A stretch of 64,000 nucleotides of DNA from Ectobacillus sp042610425 (GCF_042610425.1 NZ_JBGJZM010000001.1:1426001-1490000); one strand, 5' to 3'; shown: positions 24,705 through 33,093, counted from the stretch's first letter. A program made the numbers and translations. Notes: generated by a model not told the origin, from the letters alone.

Positions 24705-25553
24705 TTAAAATAACTTCATTTGCTCGACTGAATGTGTTTCATAGGATATACCAAGTACCCGCATAAGCTGTTTCGCATTGTCTGCAGCATCCCCGCCAGA
24801 ATTGTTATTAAATAAAACAACAATGTCCTTTGAATATTTTTGCAAGTCATGAATACGTAAAGCCCATTCCTGCAATTCCTCTTCACTGTAGCGATACAAA
24901 CAACGTACAGCCCGCCAATTTTGTTCTGATTTTCCGCGCAACCAGCCATGAACATTCCTACCGTGCAATCGAATTAATGTTAATTCTGAATGAGTTGCCT
25001 GAGGCACAATCGGAACTGAGCCGGTACTTGTTTGCGGTTCGTCACAAATGGTATGCATCCATTTCGATTGTATTAAAAATGAAATGGTTCGTTCCCGGTA
25101 CGTCGGCATAAACCAAGTTTCATTGCGAAATTCGATAGCACACGGAATATCCCCCATCTTTTCTTTCGTATAGAGAAGCATATCAACATGCTTTGTTTGA
25201 CAATCAAACCATGGTGGATATTGAAATAACACCGTTTTCAGCTTTCCTGACTCTACAAGAGGTGCAATGGACTCTACAAATATAGCAAACATTTCGTCTA
25301 CATTTGCAAATGGAATTGTTCCTCTCATATGACCCGTCATCCCTTGATAGGCTTTTACTACAAAAGAAAATGGTTCTGGCGTTTCTTCAATCCACTTCTT
25401 ATAATTTCGTTCTGGTTGAATCGCGTAGAACGAGCTATCAATTTCAACAATAGGAAAATGACCGCTATATGCTTGTAGCTTCCTCTTAGAAGAAGTTAAA
25501 TCGCGATATAAGGAGTCATGATCGCCCCACCCTGTTAATCCTATTTCAATCAT
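24705..25553 (-). CDS. DUF72 family protein (YunF-like)
   Basis: A 282-residue soluble protein of the DUF72 family, a TIM-barrel-like fold of uncertain function, matching the length of B. subtilis YunF. Family features visible are the beginning MIEIGLTGWGDHDSLY, the stretch EIDSSFYAIQ, FQYPPWF, AIEFRNETW and RLHGRN, and the end with VVLFNNNSGGDAADNAKQL. ATG 25553 has an AAGGAATG site about ten bases upstream; an ATG six codons further is also open. It is followed by the 74-residue gene. Its enzymatic activity is unknown. Confidence 0.85.
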   Translation of the reverse strand: MIEIGLTGWGDHDSLYRDLTSSKRKLQAYSGHFPIVEIDSSFYAIQPERNYKKWIEETPEPFSFVVKAYQGMTGHMRGTIPFANVDEMFAIFVESIAPLVESGKLKTVLFQYPPWFDCQTKHVDMLLYTKEKMGDIPCAIEFRNETWFMPTYRERTISFLIQSKWMHTICDEPQTSTGSVPIVPQATHSELTLIRLHGRNVHGWLRGKSEQNWRAVRCLYRYSEEELQEWALRIHDLQKYSKDIVVLFNNNSGGDAADNAKQLMRVLGISYETHSVEQMKLF

Positions 25554-25784
25554 ATAGAGACATTCCTTCACTTATATTTCTATAGTACTTTAAATTACAT
25601 TCATTCTTACATTTTAACAAAGCAAGGTTTGATTGTCGAAGAAGACGGTGTTTACAATTACACTACCATTCAAAAAAGAGTTTGAATTAATTTTTTTAAA
25701 TATAGTGAAATACCCCATATCCTGTCCTTTCGTTATGAATACCATGTAGTATTGCAAGCTTTCTAACAAAAGGGAGGAATAACA

Positions 25785-26405
25785 ATGTATCAAAAGCAAT
25801 CTGCTTATACTCAATATTCAGCTGTAAAAAGTTTAAAGGATTTACAAGGGCAACTTGTTCAATTAAATTTAGGCGGACCAGAATCAGGTAAAGGCACGCT
25901 CGTAAAGATTGGTTTAGACTTCTGCGCTTTAGAGAGTGAAAAAGAGATTCACTACTACCAACTCCAGCACATAAAAAGCTTCACACTCCTACTAAGTAAT
26001 GAAGAAGATGAGAATTCAGAAGAAAATAAACAAAGCAAATCTAATGATAAAGGTAGCGAGAATAAGAAAGAAAAAGAAAACAAGAAAGAGAAACAAAGCA
26101 AATCTAATGATAAAGGTAGCGAGAACAAGAAAGAAAAAGAAAACAAGAAAGAGAAACAAAGCAAATCTAATAATAAAGATAAAGACAGCAAGGAAAATAA
26201 AAAGGCGCCTATACTCTACGGTAGAACCTTTACACAAATTATTGATTGCTTACGAGGAGAAGAAATTCAAATCAATCGCGGCGGTCCGCAAAAAGTCATT
26301 GGGGTATTAGAAGGACGAGATCAACAATACATGATTCTTACCGTCAATAAAGATATTGTACTCATTCCTATTTTCCACGTTCAAAACATCAGTTGGAAAT
26401 TTTAG
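25785..26405 (+). CDS. CotB-like spore coat protein with internal tandem repeat
   Basis: A 206-residue protein with two similar LSm-like modules: residues ~16-70 (LVQLNLGGPESGKGTLVKIG..QHIKSF) and ~150-206 (EEIQINRGGPQKVIGVLEGR..HVQNISWKF). Both carry the NxGGP core and the 'H-I/V-x' end typical of CotB coat proteins. They are separated by a linker made of a 21-residue Lys/Ser/Glu repeat, present about 2.5 times. AGGGAGGAATAAC precedes the ATG; a strong terminator follows. Expression would be expected late in the mother cell. The linker composition is unlike the neighbouring genes. Confidence 0.8.
   Translation: MYQKQSAYTQYSAVKSLKDLQGQLVQLNLGGPESGKGTLVKIGLDFCALESEKEIHYYQLQHIKSFTLLLSNEEDENSEENKQSKSNDKGSENKKEKENKKEKQSKSNDKGSENKKEKENKKEKQSKSNNKDKDSKENKKAPILYGRTFTQIIDCLRGEEIQINRGGPQKVIGVLEGRDQQYMILTVNKDIVLIPIFHVQNISWKF
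26028..26190 (+). repeat. 63-bp tandem repeat in the CotB-like gene
   Basis: The unit starting AAACAAAGCAAATCTAATGA occurs at 26028, 26091 and (partial, diverging) 26154. Spacing is exactly 63 bases, in frame, and copies 1 and 2 differ by about one base, so the duplication is recent. Each unit encodes 21 residues (KQSKSNDKGSENKKEKENKKE). Confidence 0.95.
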
Positions 26406-26411
26406 ATAGAC

Positions 26412-26456
26412 AAAAACGAAGGACTATTCCTAATTGGAGATAGTCCTTCGTTTTTC
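26412..26456 (+). terminator. terminator after the CotB-like gene
   Basis: AAACGAAGGACTAT (26414-26427) pairs with ATAGTCCTTCGTTT, followed by a T-run. About 200 AT-rich bases without a gene follow before the pit pair. Confidence 0.85.
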
Positions 26457-26657
26457 AATAGATTTTTTCCTTTGCACGAAATTTGATGGTGCAAAGCATA
26501 ATTTTATTGTAAATTAATTATTGTTTTGCTAATTTTTCTACATGTATATTATTAAATTTTTGTTAATTTATTTTTATTTCTATCCTATGCGGCACATTTT
26601 TTGGTAAAATTGATTAGCCAATGCAATGAATCGACTAATTTTGGTGGAGGTTACCAT

Positions 26658-27278
26658 ATGAGTTTTCTTAATAGAAAAGATAAATGTTTTACACTACTTT
26701 CTAGCATTTCAGAAAATGTAAAAGAAAGTGCTAAATTTTTCATGGAATATAAATTAGATACTCCAAGTGAAGTACGGAGAATTGCAAAAAGAATGAAGGA
26801 GTACGAAGCAAAAGGTGATACATTTATCCATGAACTTATTTTAGAGCTGAATAAAGTATTTATAACGCCTATTGAGCGTGAAGACATACTACAATTGGCG
26901 ATGAGCATGGATGATATACTTGACAACCTTGAATTATGTGCAGCCCAATTTGAAATATTTGAACTTACACGAGCAAATCAGAATATGAATCGATTAAATT
27001 CTACAATTTATGCTTGTACATGTGAAATGGATGCCGCACTCAAACGTATTCAGTCAATGAAGTTTCTTGAAATTCGAACCAATGCAATTAAAATGAAAGA
27101 TTACGAATCAACATGTACAGATATTCTTCGTGAAGCATTACATAGCCTTTTTTCACACGAAAAAAATCCAATTACGTTGATGAAATATAAAGAAATATAT
27201 GAGACGTGGAATAAGCTAGCAAAATCTTGCCAACATGTGGCAAACGTACTTGAATTCATTGTAATGAAAAATGCATAG
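26658..27278 (+). CDS. Pit accessory protein (DUF47, PhoU-related)
   Basis: A 206-residue helical protein of the DUF47/PhoU-like family, found next to Pit-type phosphate permeases (YkaA in B. subtilis). It likely modulates phosphate transport at the membrane. Visible features are long amphipathic helices, RRIAKRMKEYEAKGD and, in the second repeat, AIKMKDYESTCTD, arranged as two three-helix bundles with ITPIEREDILQLA between. ATG 26658 follows TTGGTGGAGG. The pit gene starts 20 bases after it, so they form an operon. Confidence 0.9.
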   Translation: MSFLNRKDKCFTLLSSISENVKESAKFFMEYKLDTPSEVRRIAKRMKEYEAKGDTFIHELILELNKVFITPIEREDILQLAMSMDDILDNLELCAAQFEIFELTRANQNMNRLNSTIYACTCEMDAALKRIQSMKFLEIRTNAIKMKDYESTCTDILREALHSLFSHEKNPITLMKYKEIYETWNKLAKSCQHVANVLEFIVMKNA

Positions 27279-27298
27279 TAAGGAGTACATAATATACA

Positions 27299-28303
27299 AT
27301 GAGCACTCTGTTTGTGTTAACTATCTTTATTGTACTGGGAGCTATTTTATTTGATTTCATAAACGGCTTCCATGATACAGCTAATGCCGTTGCAACGGCC
27401 GTTTCAACGAAGGCTTTAACGCCTCGTCAAGCTATTACACTTGCAGCATTTATGAACATCATTGGTGCCTTGTCATTTACCGGAGTAGCCAAAACTATTT
27501 CGAGTGGTATTGTAGATCCATTTAAACTTCAAAATGGGTCTCTCGTTATTATTGCTGCACTGCTTGCAGCAATATGTTGGAACCTAATTACATGGTATTT
27601 CGGAATTCCAAGTAGCTCCTCTCACGCTATTATTGGTGCGATTGCAGGGTCAGCTATTGTCGCGTCTGGAGTACATGCTGTAAATTTTAAAGGCTTTCTA
27701 AAAATCATTGAATCACTTATCATTTCACCTATTCTCGCTTATGCATTAGGGTATATTGTATTCCTGATTATCAAATTGATTTTTCGAAACCTGGACCTAA
27801 TGAAAACAAATCGACGTTTCCGTTACGTTCAAATCGTAACAGCTGCTTTACAAGCATATACACACGGAACAAACGATGCACAAAAATCTATGGGAATCAT
27901 TACATTAGCACTTCTCACAGGTGGGTATATTTCGACTGATAATATTCCATTGTGGGTACAGTTATCATGTGCAATCGCAATGGGACTTGGAACATTTGTA
28001 GGTGGCTGGCGAATTATTAAAACAGTGGGTAGTAAACTAATGAAAATTCGTCCTGTACACGGAGTAGCAGCAGATATAACAGGAGCTTCTATTATTTTCA
28101 CTGCGACTATGATTCATTTGCCTGTTAGTACAACTCATGTCATCTCCTCTGCCGTTCTAGGAGTTGGCTCTTCGCAGCGAATGAAGGGCGTACAGTGGAA
28201 AACCGCACAACGTATTATCATTACTTGGTTTATTACACTTCCGTTATCTGCATTCCTTGCCGCTGCACTTTATTACGTCTTACACATGCTAATTTCGTTA
28301 TAA
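27299..28303 (+). CDS. pit: low-affinity inorganic phosphate transporter (Pit family)
   Basis: A 334-residue membrane carrier that imports inorganic phosphate, probably as a metal-phosphate complex, with protons. About ten hydrophobic segments are seen, with the two duplicated PiT signatures: DFINGFHDTANAVAT near the start and QAYTHGTNDAQKSMGI near the middle, and GIPSSSSHAIIGAI and PVSTTHVISSAVLG as the paired loops. Full family length. An AAGGAG site lies before the ATG. It is the second gene of the operon with the DUF47 regulator and is closed by a terminator. Confidence 0.95.
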   Translation: MSTLFVLTIFIVLGAILFDFINGFHDTANAVATAVSTKALTPRQAITLAAFMNIIGALSFTGVAKTISSGIVDPFKLQNGSLVIIAALLAAICWNLITWYFGIPSSSSHAIIGAIAGSAIVASGVHAVNFKGFLKIIESLIISPILAYALGYIVFLIIKLIFRNLDLMKTNRRFRYVQIVTAALQAYTHGTNDAQKSMGIITLALLTGGYISTDNIPLWVQLSCAIAMGLGTFVGGWRIIKTVGSKLMKIRPVHGVAADITGASIIFTATMIHLPVSTTHVISSAVLGVGSSQRMKGVQWKTAQRIIITWFITLPLSAFLAAALYYVLHMLISL

Positions 28304-28349
28304 AAATTTAAAAATACGAATATATATCGCATTTATTTCTTTAATAAAC

Positions 28350-28398
28350 AAAAACGAACGATACGATTATAAATCATAATCATATCGTTCATTTTTTA
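28350..28398. terminator. terminator after pit, shared with the 33-residue gene
   Basis: GAACGATACGATTAT (28356-28370) pairs with ATAATCATATCGTTC (28376-28390), then a six-T run. The minus-strand small gene ends in that T-run. Confidence 0.85.
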
Positions 28399-28497
28399 AT
28401 ACAAACATCTATATAAAAACATTCCAAAAGGTATAAGAATGCTTAAAAAGGCAAATAGTAAAAATAAGTTTGAAGCATACCATTTTTGTGTCATCAT
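28396..28497 (-). CDS. possible 33-residue membrane peptide
   Basis: A short frame MMTQKWYASNLFLLFAFLSI.. continuing LIPFGMFLYRCLY, i.e. one transmembrane helix. The supporting evidence is a GGGGGAAT ribosome site ending directly before the ATG pair at 28495-28497 and a stop codon at the terminator of pit. Single-helix proteins of this size are common in Bacillus, but without codon-level or homology evidence it stays tentative. The next 100 bases upstream (28500-28612) hold no other gene. Confidence 0.4.
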   Translation of the reverse strand: MMTQKWYASNLFLLFAFLSILIPFGMFLYRCLY

Positions 28498-28612
28498 ATT
28501 CCCCCATTCCTTCATTTCCTACATACATCATAAACGAAATAGTGAAGAAATAGGTTAAAAACAGATTACATACGTTTTACAATCAAAATACAGATATATT
28601 TCTATTAAATCA

Positions 28613-28837
28613 TTAATGAAGAAGCTTCCATCCCATTAAATCATCATGTACTTGTCGTGCACGTTTATCATTACGATCATATAATACCCCGTAACTTTCG
28701 TCCACTTCATCATATGCCATAGTGAAAATGATTTGGCCTTCCATTTCAACGGATAATACAATTCCGCCTTTCATTTCTTCCACACGAATCACTGCATTTT
28801 GCGGAAGCTTCGCATCAACCAACATTCTCTCAAACAT
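28613..28837 (-). CDS. unknown 74-residue protein
   Basis: MFERMLVDAKLPQNAVIRVE.. with strands VIRVEEMKGGIVLSVEMEGQ and a helical C-terminus ending VHDDLMGWKLLH. It is a small soluble protein, acidic at its centre, of unknown function. TAAGGGGGATTAG precedes the ATG. It is divergent from the Crp/Fnr gene and shares a ~144-base intergenic region with it. Confidence 0.6.
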   Translation of the reverse strand: MFERMLVDAKLPQNAVIRVEEMKGGIVLSVEMEGQIIFTMAYDEVDESYGVLYDRNDKRARQVHDDLMGWKLLH

Positions 28838-28981
28838 ACTAATCCCCCTAATACCTTGCAGATTTATACACTACACAGTATACTATCAAACAGTAGCAAA
28901 AAAAGAAAGTGAAACTTCCTTTCGGGGTATGAAAGTCGTACGAACACATATCGATTAGAAAAATAAAGAGGTGTACATACG

Positions 28982-29497
28982 TTGATTCTACATAAAGGAG
29001 ATATTTTATTTCGACAAGGAGAAGAGGGACCTCTCTATCGTATTACCAGTGGTCTTTTAAAAGTAGTACGCCTACAGGAAGACGGAACACCCTTTTTATT
29101 CAACATCATTGTTCCAGGAGAGATGATTCCGCACCATTCTTTACTTTCTCCTAAAGAATATCACGGAACAGCCATTGCCCTAGTGAAAACGGAAGCAGAA
29201 CCCATTTCCCCGCAGAAATGGTATGAACAACTACAGCAAGAACCTCTTGCATATGCAAATGTTGCTTTGCAGCTCCAATCAAAGCTGCGCATGATGCAAG
29301 AGCGAATCGACCAACTTACAACTGTTACCTCAAAAGAACGCATCGAACGTCTACAACAGTGGTTTTCTACTTATTTAGGAAACATTCCTGTATATGACAT
29401 TCTTACACAAACAGAAATTGCACAGCTTGTCGGCCTTCGGCGTGAGACAGTAAACCGATTACTTCGTGAACAAACAATGAAAACGAGCAGCATGTAA
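28982..29497 (+). CDS. Crp/Fnr family regulator, short form
   Basis: A 171-residue transcription regulator. An effector-binding cyclic-nucleotide-like beta barrel spans about residues 1-85 (ILHKGDILFRQGEEG..), a coiled dimer helix follows at ~88-125, and the C-terminal winged helix has the recognition region LTQTEIAQLVGLRRETVNRL. It is shorter than usual (about 220 residues), mainly because the barrel starts late. The start is a TTG at 28982 after AAAGAGGTG. No cysteine is present, so it cannot hold an Fnr-type iron-sulfur cluster; the effector is unknown. A terminator lies at its end. Confidence 0.82.
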   Translation: MILHKGDILFRQGEEGPLYRITSGLLKVVRLQEDGTPFLFNIIVPGEMIPHHSLLSPKEYHGTAIALVKTEAEPISPQKWYEQLQQEPLAYANVALQLQSKLRMMQERIDQLTTVTSKERIERLQQWFSTYLGNIPVYDILTQTEIAQLVGLRRETVNRLLREQTMKTSSM

Positions 29498-29514
29498 CCC
29501 CTGCTCGTTTTTTC
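29481..29514. terminator. bidirectional terminator between convergent genes
   Basis: AAACGAGCAG pairs with CTGCTCGTTT around a ten-base loop, then TTTC. It closes both the Crp/Fnr gene and the convergent gene at 29515. Confidence 0.8.
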
Positions 29515-30042
29515 TTAGACATTCTTATTAAGTTTTACGATTTCATCTTCGACCACTTTAATATTTGCTCCGTTTCCAAATTCGGATACCCCCCAAATAT
29601 TCTGTTCTTTTTGATAATTATTGATTATAATATCTAGATCATGATAAATACGGTGACCATATATAACATTTTGCATATTATTAGTTTCTATTCCATTTTT
29701 CATTAGTTCATAGCTTCTTTTTACATCCCGCTTCAATTTTTCATTTTTCACTCGCTTATCAAATTCCCTTAACTCTGACTCTTGACTTTGAAACCACTGC
29801 TTCATATATTTCCAATCTCCTTCTGTATATCGATCGGATTTCCCATAGTTTAAAAATCCATTCAAGCTTTCATGTGTTTTTGAAATAAAATGCTTTACTG
29901 ACTCTTCTTCCTCTACTTTTACATTTACCGCAGCTGGATTGGCAATCGGTCGATTTGCTATGTATATAAATAAATTGGTTAATAAAAGAAAGGTAACTGC
30001 CATCAGCATGATAACACCAATTATGCGCAAGGTTCTCTTCAT
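29515..30042 (-). CDS. unknown membrane-anchored protein
   Basis: A 175-residue protein, not recognised. A single N-terminal membrane segment (IIGVIMLMAVTFLLLTNLFIYI) is followed by an extracytoplasmic helical region rich in Lys, Glu and Tyr (about 45-165), including KSDRYTEGDWKYMKQWFQ. It has no lipobox and no catalytic pattern. The ATG at 30042 has a weak AAGGAG-like site (AGATAAGGAG). It is closed by the terminator shared with the Crp/Fnr gene. About 230 AT-rich bases upstream hold no gene. Confidence 0.65.
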   Translation of the reverse strand: MKRTLRIIGVIMLMAVTFLLLTNLFIYIANRPIANPAAVNVKVEEEESVKHFISKTHESLNGFLNYGKSDRYTEGDWKYMKQWFQSQESELREFDKRVKNEKLKRDVKRSYELMKNGIETNNMQNVIYGHRIYHDLDIIINNYQKEQNIWGVSEFGNGANIKVVEDEIVKLNKNV

Positions 30043-30275
30043 TCGTTAAACTCCTTATCTAGCACTTTAACTTTGCATGTATATATTACCTTTTATTGTC
30101 ATATATGTGATATTCGTGAAGAAATATGTTTTTCCTTTCAAAAATTTTCTAGTATTTTCGACAATCCCCATCATTCTACATAAAGCCCATCCGATATATC
30201 ATTTTACAATGTATTTTTTTGTGAATTCACGTTTGATTTACATTTTTTGACCCATACTATGGGAGAGGAGGTGAT

Positions 30276-30479
30276 ATGATGAAACTTCAATTAATTGTTA
30301 TGGGACTTCTTTCATTTCTTGCATCTATATGTATTCTATATGCTATTGGTAGCTTGTTTTCAATTGACTGGCTTCAATTTGATGATCAGCAACCCCTATT
30401 CTCACCAGGCTTTTGGCTTCCCTTATCCATCGCATTATTAATCGGTTATTTAATTGTACGAAAAACGAGACTCGGATAA
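30276..30479 (+). CDS. unknown 67-residue membrane protein
   Basis: Two hydrophobic segments, LQLIVMGLLSFLASICILYAI and FWLPLSIALLIGYLIV, are joined by an aromatic and acidic loop (SIDWLQFDDQQPLF) and end with a basic tail RKTRLG, suggesting both ends inside the cell. GAGAGGAGGTGAT precedes the start; either of two adjacent ATGs may be used. It stands alone and is closed by a terminator. Confidence 0.6.
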   Translation: MMKLQLIVMGLLSFLASICILYAIGSLFSIDWLQFDDQQPLFSPGFWLPLSIALLIGYLIVRKTRLG

Positions 30480-30496
30480 CATCGAGTCTCGTTTTT
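30461..30496. terminator. terminator shared by the small membrane gene and the lipoprotein gene
   Basis: AAAAACGAGACTCG (30461-30474) pairs with CGAGTCTCGTTTTT (30483-30496); it has A- and T-runs on both sides. Confidence 0.85.
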
Positions 30497-31356
30497 CATG
30501 GTTGTAAATCCATTTTTGCGCCATATTGCTTTACAATTTGTATAATATTATGGAATATCCCTTTTGGCTTATAATCCTTGTCCATCAAAACTAAATCATA
30601 GTTATCGTAATACAAAGAAATTGCTTGCTTTTGTGATTGTGTGATCTGTTGTGCAGGTACATCAATCTGGACGTTATATTCTTTTTGACCTTCTTTCATG
30701 CTTTCTCCTAGAACTGCTCCACTCTCCCTCATACCAATAATATTTTGTACCTTTTGCGGAAAGATAAGCTGGATATAGTACGTTTGTTGTGCATATAAGT
30801 CATCGTATAATGTATCTGATATCCGATATGTGACCTTGTAGGTTATCGATTGTGATTGCTGCCGTGCTTGTATGATGAACCTTGTAATTTGAAAATCATT
30901 CTTACCTACAGGAAGGGATTCTTGCCCTCCGCTTACGCCTGGTAGAGATGGATTGAATGAAAACAATTCTATCAGCTTTTCTGCTTCTTCATTACTTAGT
31001 GAAATTAGCTTATTTTCCTCTCCCACCTTTTTAGCGTAGCCGGTCTTCTCTTCCTTATTAAACCAAACATGATAGGTTTCTTCATTCGAAGAATTATATA
31101 CTTGCACAATATATTGCGGTTGTTTTAGCTCTATGTTTACATCACGTATCTTAGCATATGTAAGAATTTGTACAATAACTTGCATTTCTAACTCATTTTT
31201 AATTGTCTTCGAATCGTTTGTATTGTTTGATTTCATAACAATAATCTGATTAGGTATTTTATTTTGTTTCACATCACTCATCGTCTTTTCTCCTGTCGTA
31301 GCTGAACTACATGCTACTAGCAACATGACATATAGCAAACAAAGCACTCGCTTCAT
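30496..31356 (-). CDS. unknown lipoprotein
   Basis: A 286-residue secreted lipoprotein. The signal peptide MKRVLCLLYVMLLVACSS has a clean lipobox (LVAC), so Cys16 is lipid-modified. The mature part has alternating strands with many Gln, Asn and Tyr, including YIVQVYNSSNEETYHVWFNK and repeated YYxQL patterns, typical of an extracytoplasmic beta fold. I do not recognise the family. The start codon lies six bases after a GGATGG-like stretch. A terminator sits upstream. Confidence 0.7.
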   Translation of the reverse strand: MKRVLCLLYVMLLVACSSATTGEKTMSDVKQNKIPNQIIVMKSNNTNDSKTIKNELEMQVIVQILTYAKIRDVNIELKQPQYIVQVYNSSNEETYHVWFNKEEKTGYAKKVGEENKLISLSNEEAEKLIELFSFNPSLPGVSGGQESLPVGKNDFQITRFIIQARQQSQSITYKVTYRISDTLYDDLYAQQTYYIQLIFPQKVQNIIGMRESGAVLGESMKEGQKEYNVQIDVPAQQITQSQKQAISLYYDNYDLVLMDKDYKPKGIFHNIIQIVKQYGAKMDLQP

Positions 31357-31402
31357 TCTACACCATCCTATTTTTGTGCATACACCCTATTAATGCTGGA
31401 TA

Positions 31403-31434
31403 AACAAACAAGAGCCCTAATAGTAGAGGGCTCT
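31403..31434 (-). terminator. terminator after the zinc-ribbon membrane gene
   Basis: AGAGCCCT (31411-31418) pairs with AGGGCTCT (31427-31434), followed on the reverse strand by TGTTTGTTTA. Confidence 0.7.
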
Positions 31435-31440
31435 CCTAAT

Positions 31441-31647
31441 TTATAAACGGTTTCCACAGCATTCCTGGTATCCCCCATGTCTAGCATGAGCACGACCACA
31501 CTTTGAACATACTAAGAAATGAGATTGTCTAGCTAGGTTTCCTTTTCCACTAAGCAATACACCCACTTGCTTCCATGACCGAAAATAAACATAATATACA
31601 AAGAATACGACCGTACTAGCAACAAGTAAAAGACCGGCAATGAACAC
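31441..31647 (-). CDS. small membrane protein with C-terminal zinc ribbon
   Basis: A 68-residue protein. One N-terminal membrane segment (FIAGLLLVASTVVFFVYYVYF) is followed by a cytoplasmic tail with four Cys in VCSKCGRAHARHGGYQECCG, a half zinc-ribbon pattern. Start GTG 31647 is preferred because AAAGAGGTG sits six bases before it; an in-frame ATG nine codons upstream has no site. The function is unknown. Confidence 0.55.
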   Translation of the reverse strand: MFIAGLLLVASTVVFFVYYVYFRSWKQVGVLLSGKGNLARQSHFLVCSKCGRAHARHGGYQECCGNRL

Positions 31648-31791
31648 TGCCTTCACCTCTTTATATAATCTCATCCATAAAATGGATTGTATTACTATTT
31701 TCTAGAAAAAAGAGAAAATTCCTTCCTTATTTTTAATAAAATTCTAATTTTTCTAAATATATAATAATATTTTATTTATAATTGATTTCGT

Positions 31792-31820
31792 AAAAAAATA
31801 GCCTCCTATCAGAAGCTATT
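31792..31820 (-). terminator. terminator after the Gly/Pro-repeat gene
   Basis: AATAGC..TC pairs with GA..GCTATT around the stop region of the gene at 31819, with a seven-T run on the reverse strand. The preceding ~120 bases (31675-31791) are AT-rich and hold no gene. Confidence 0.75.
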
Positions 31821-32274
31821 ACGTACATTCAAAATGTTCAATCATTCGCAAATCGTAACCAGCATACATCCAACGATAGCGACTAGGACTCCAGCGGTAT
31901 CCAGCAATGGAATCACGTCCTAGAAACACAGGATAAAACCAAAAATTTCGACCTGTGGTTAACCACACATATGTGTAACGATATAAGCAACGTCGAATGG
32001 CTCCTGGATCAACTGCATAAGTTGTTAGTTGCGGCTTAGGTGGGATAGTTGCTGGAGGAGGTGATTGCGGCGGTCCCGCTTGCATAGAACCACCACCTGG
32101 TGGATACGAAGGGTATCCTCCTCCCTGACCAGGCGGATACGAGGGATATCCCCCTCCATGGCCCGGCGGATAAGGTGGATACCCGCCACCTTGACCGGGT
32201 AGATAAGGTGGGAAAGCACTTGGCTGAGATTGTTGTGGCCGGTTGTATTGCCAATTCGGATCATACATATCCAT
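31819..32274 (-). CDS. Gly/Pro/Tyr-repeat protein of unknown role
   Basis: A 151-residue protein (149 if the ATG at 32268, better placed after AAAAGGAG, is used). Residues 21-62 are four imperfect repeats of GGGYPxYPPGx, followed by a proline-rich linker and a Tyr/Arg/Trp-rich C-terminal region with single Cys residues (RRCLYRYTYVW, HFEC). No signal peptide is seen. The composition resembles spore-surface or matrix proteins, but I do not recognise the family. It stands alone, 120 bases from liaR. Confidence 0.6.
   Translation of the reverse strand: MDMYDPNWQYNRPQQSQPSAFPPYLPGQGGGYPPYPPGHGGGYPSYPPGQGGGYPSYPPGGGSMQAGPPQSPPPATIPPKPQLTTYAVDPGAIRRCLYRYTYVWLTTGRNFWFYPVFLGRDSIAGYRWSPSRYRWMYAGYDLRMIEHFECT
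32089..32214 (-). repeat. 36-bp coding repeat (GGGYPxYPP)
   Basis: About four degenerate in-frame copies of a ~36-base unit encoding PGxGGGYPxYPP. Copies differ from one another by several bases, so the array is older than the CotB repeat. Confidence 0.75.
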
Positions 32275-32396
32275 TCACTCCTTTTCATAACCATACATTT
32301 AGTCACTCTAAATGTATGTCGGAGATGCTTGGCCATATCCTTCATTTTCCAATTTTACAAAACTCGCCAGAAGACTTTATATAGTGGTGAGGAGGT

Positions 32397-33029
32397 CTAC
32401 TTCGTTACTTGATGGCGAAATGCATAAATAACCGCTTGCGTTCGGTCGCTTACATTCAGCTTATTTAAAATATTACTAACATGTGTTTTTACGGTCTTTA
32501 CCGTAATAAAAAGTTCGCTTGCAATGTCTTGATTTGACTTTCCTTCAGTCATTAGCAGCAATATTTCCAACTCACGCTCAGTTAAATCCTCATGAAGCTG
32601 ATGAACATCCTTTTGTCTCATTTTCGACATCATTCTCCCCGTTACTTTTGGTTCAAGAATGGAGTCTCCCTTGTATGTTGCACGTACCGCATTTGCAATA
32701 TCGCTTGCACGTGATGTTTTTAATAAATAACTGATTGCTCCTGCCTCAATTACAGGATACAATTTCTCATCATCTAAAAAACTGGTAACGACGACTATTT
32801 TCGCTTCAGGCCATTGTTTTATAATTTCTCTTGTTGCTTCAATCCCATCCATTTCTTCCATTACTAAATCCATTAAAATAATATTAGGACGAAGACAAAG
32901 TGCGAGTTCTACTCCTTTTTTCCCATTCTCTGCTTCTGCTACTACTTCGATATCCGGCTGAGTAGATAAATAACTGCTTACTCCTAACCGAACCATTTCA
33001 TGATCATCTACAAGCAACACGGTAATCAT
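32397..33029 (-). CDS. liaR: LiaR/VraR-type response regulator
   Basis: A 210-residue NarL/LuxR-type regulator. The receiver domain has VLLVDDHEMVR and the phospho-acceptor Asp54 (IILMDLVMEEMDG). The C-terminal helix-turn-helix carries LTERELEILLLMTEGKSNQDIA and VKTHVSNILNKLNV. ATG 33029 follows GAGGAGATGACAAG; the frame is open 11 codons upstream. Together with the kinase and LiaF it forms the cell-envelope stress (cell-wall antibiotic, bacitracin/daptomycin) module LiaFSR known in Firmicutes. Confidence 0.93.
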   Translation of the reverse strand: MITVLLVDDHEMVRLGVSSYLSTQPDIEVVAEAENGKKGVELALCLRPNIILMDLVMEEMDGIEATREIIKQWPEAKIVVVTSFLDDEKLYPVIEAGAISYLLKTSRASDIANAVRATYKGDSILEPKVTGRMMSKMRQKDVHQLHEDLTERELEILLLMTEGKSNQDIASELFITVKTVKTHVSNILNKLNVSDRTQAVIYAFRHQVTK

Positions 33030-33093
33030 CTTGTCATCTCCTCTCATTTTATCCCGCATCAATGGGCAGTATGGCCCCTACTTTAGGGAAGTT

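Noticed and set aside
25955..26310. Several overlapping open frames across the CotB-like gene repeats
   Set aside because: They are out-of-frame readings of the repetitive A-rich coding sequence, giving poly-Lys or Leu/Phe-rich chains.
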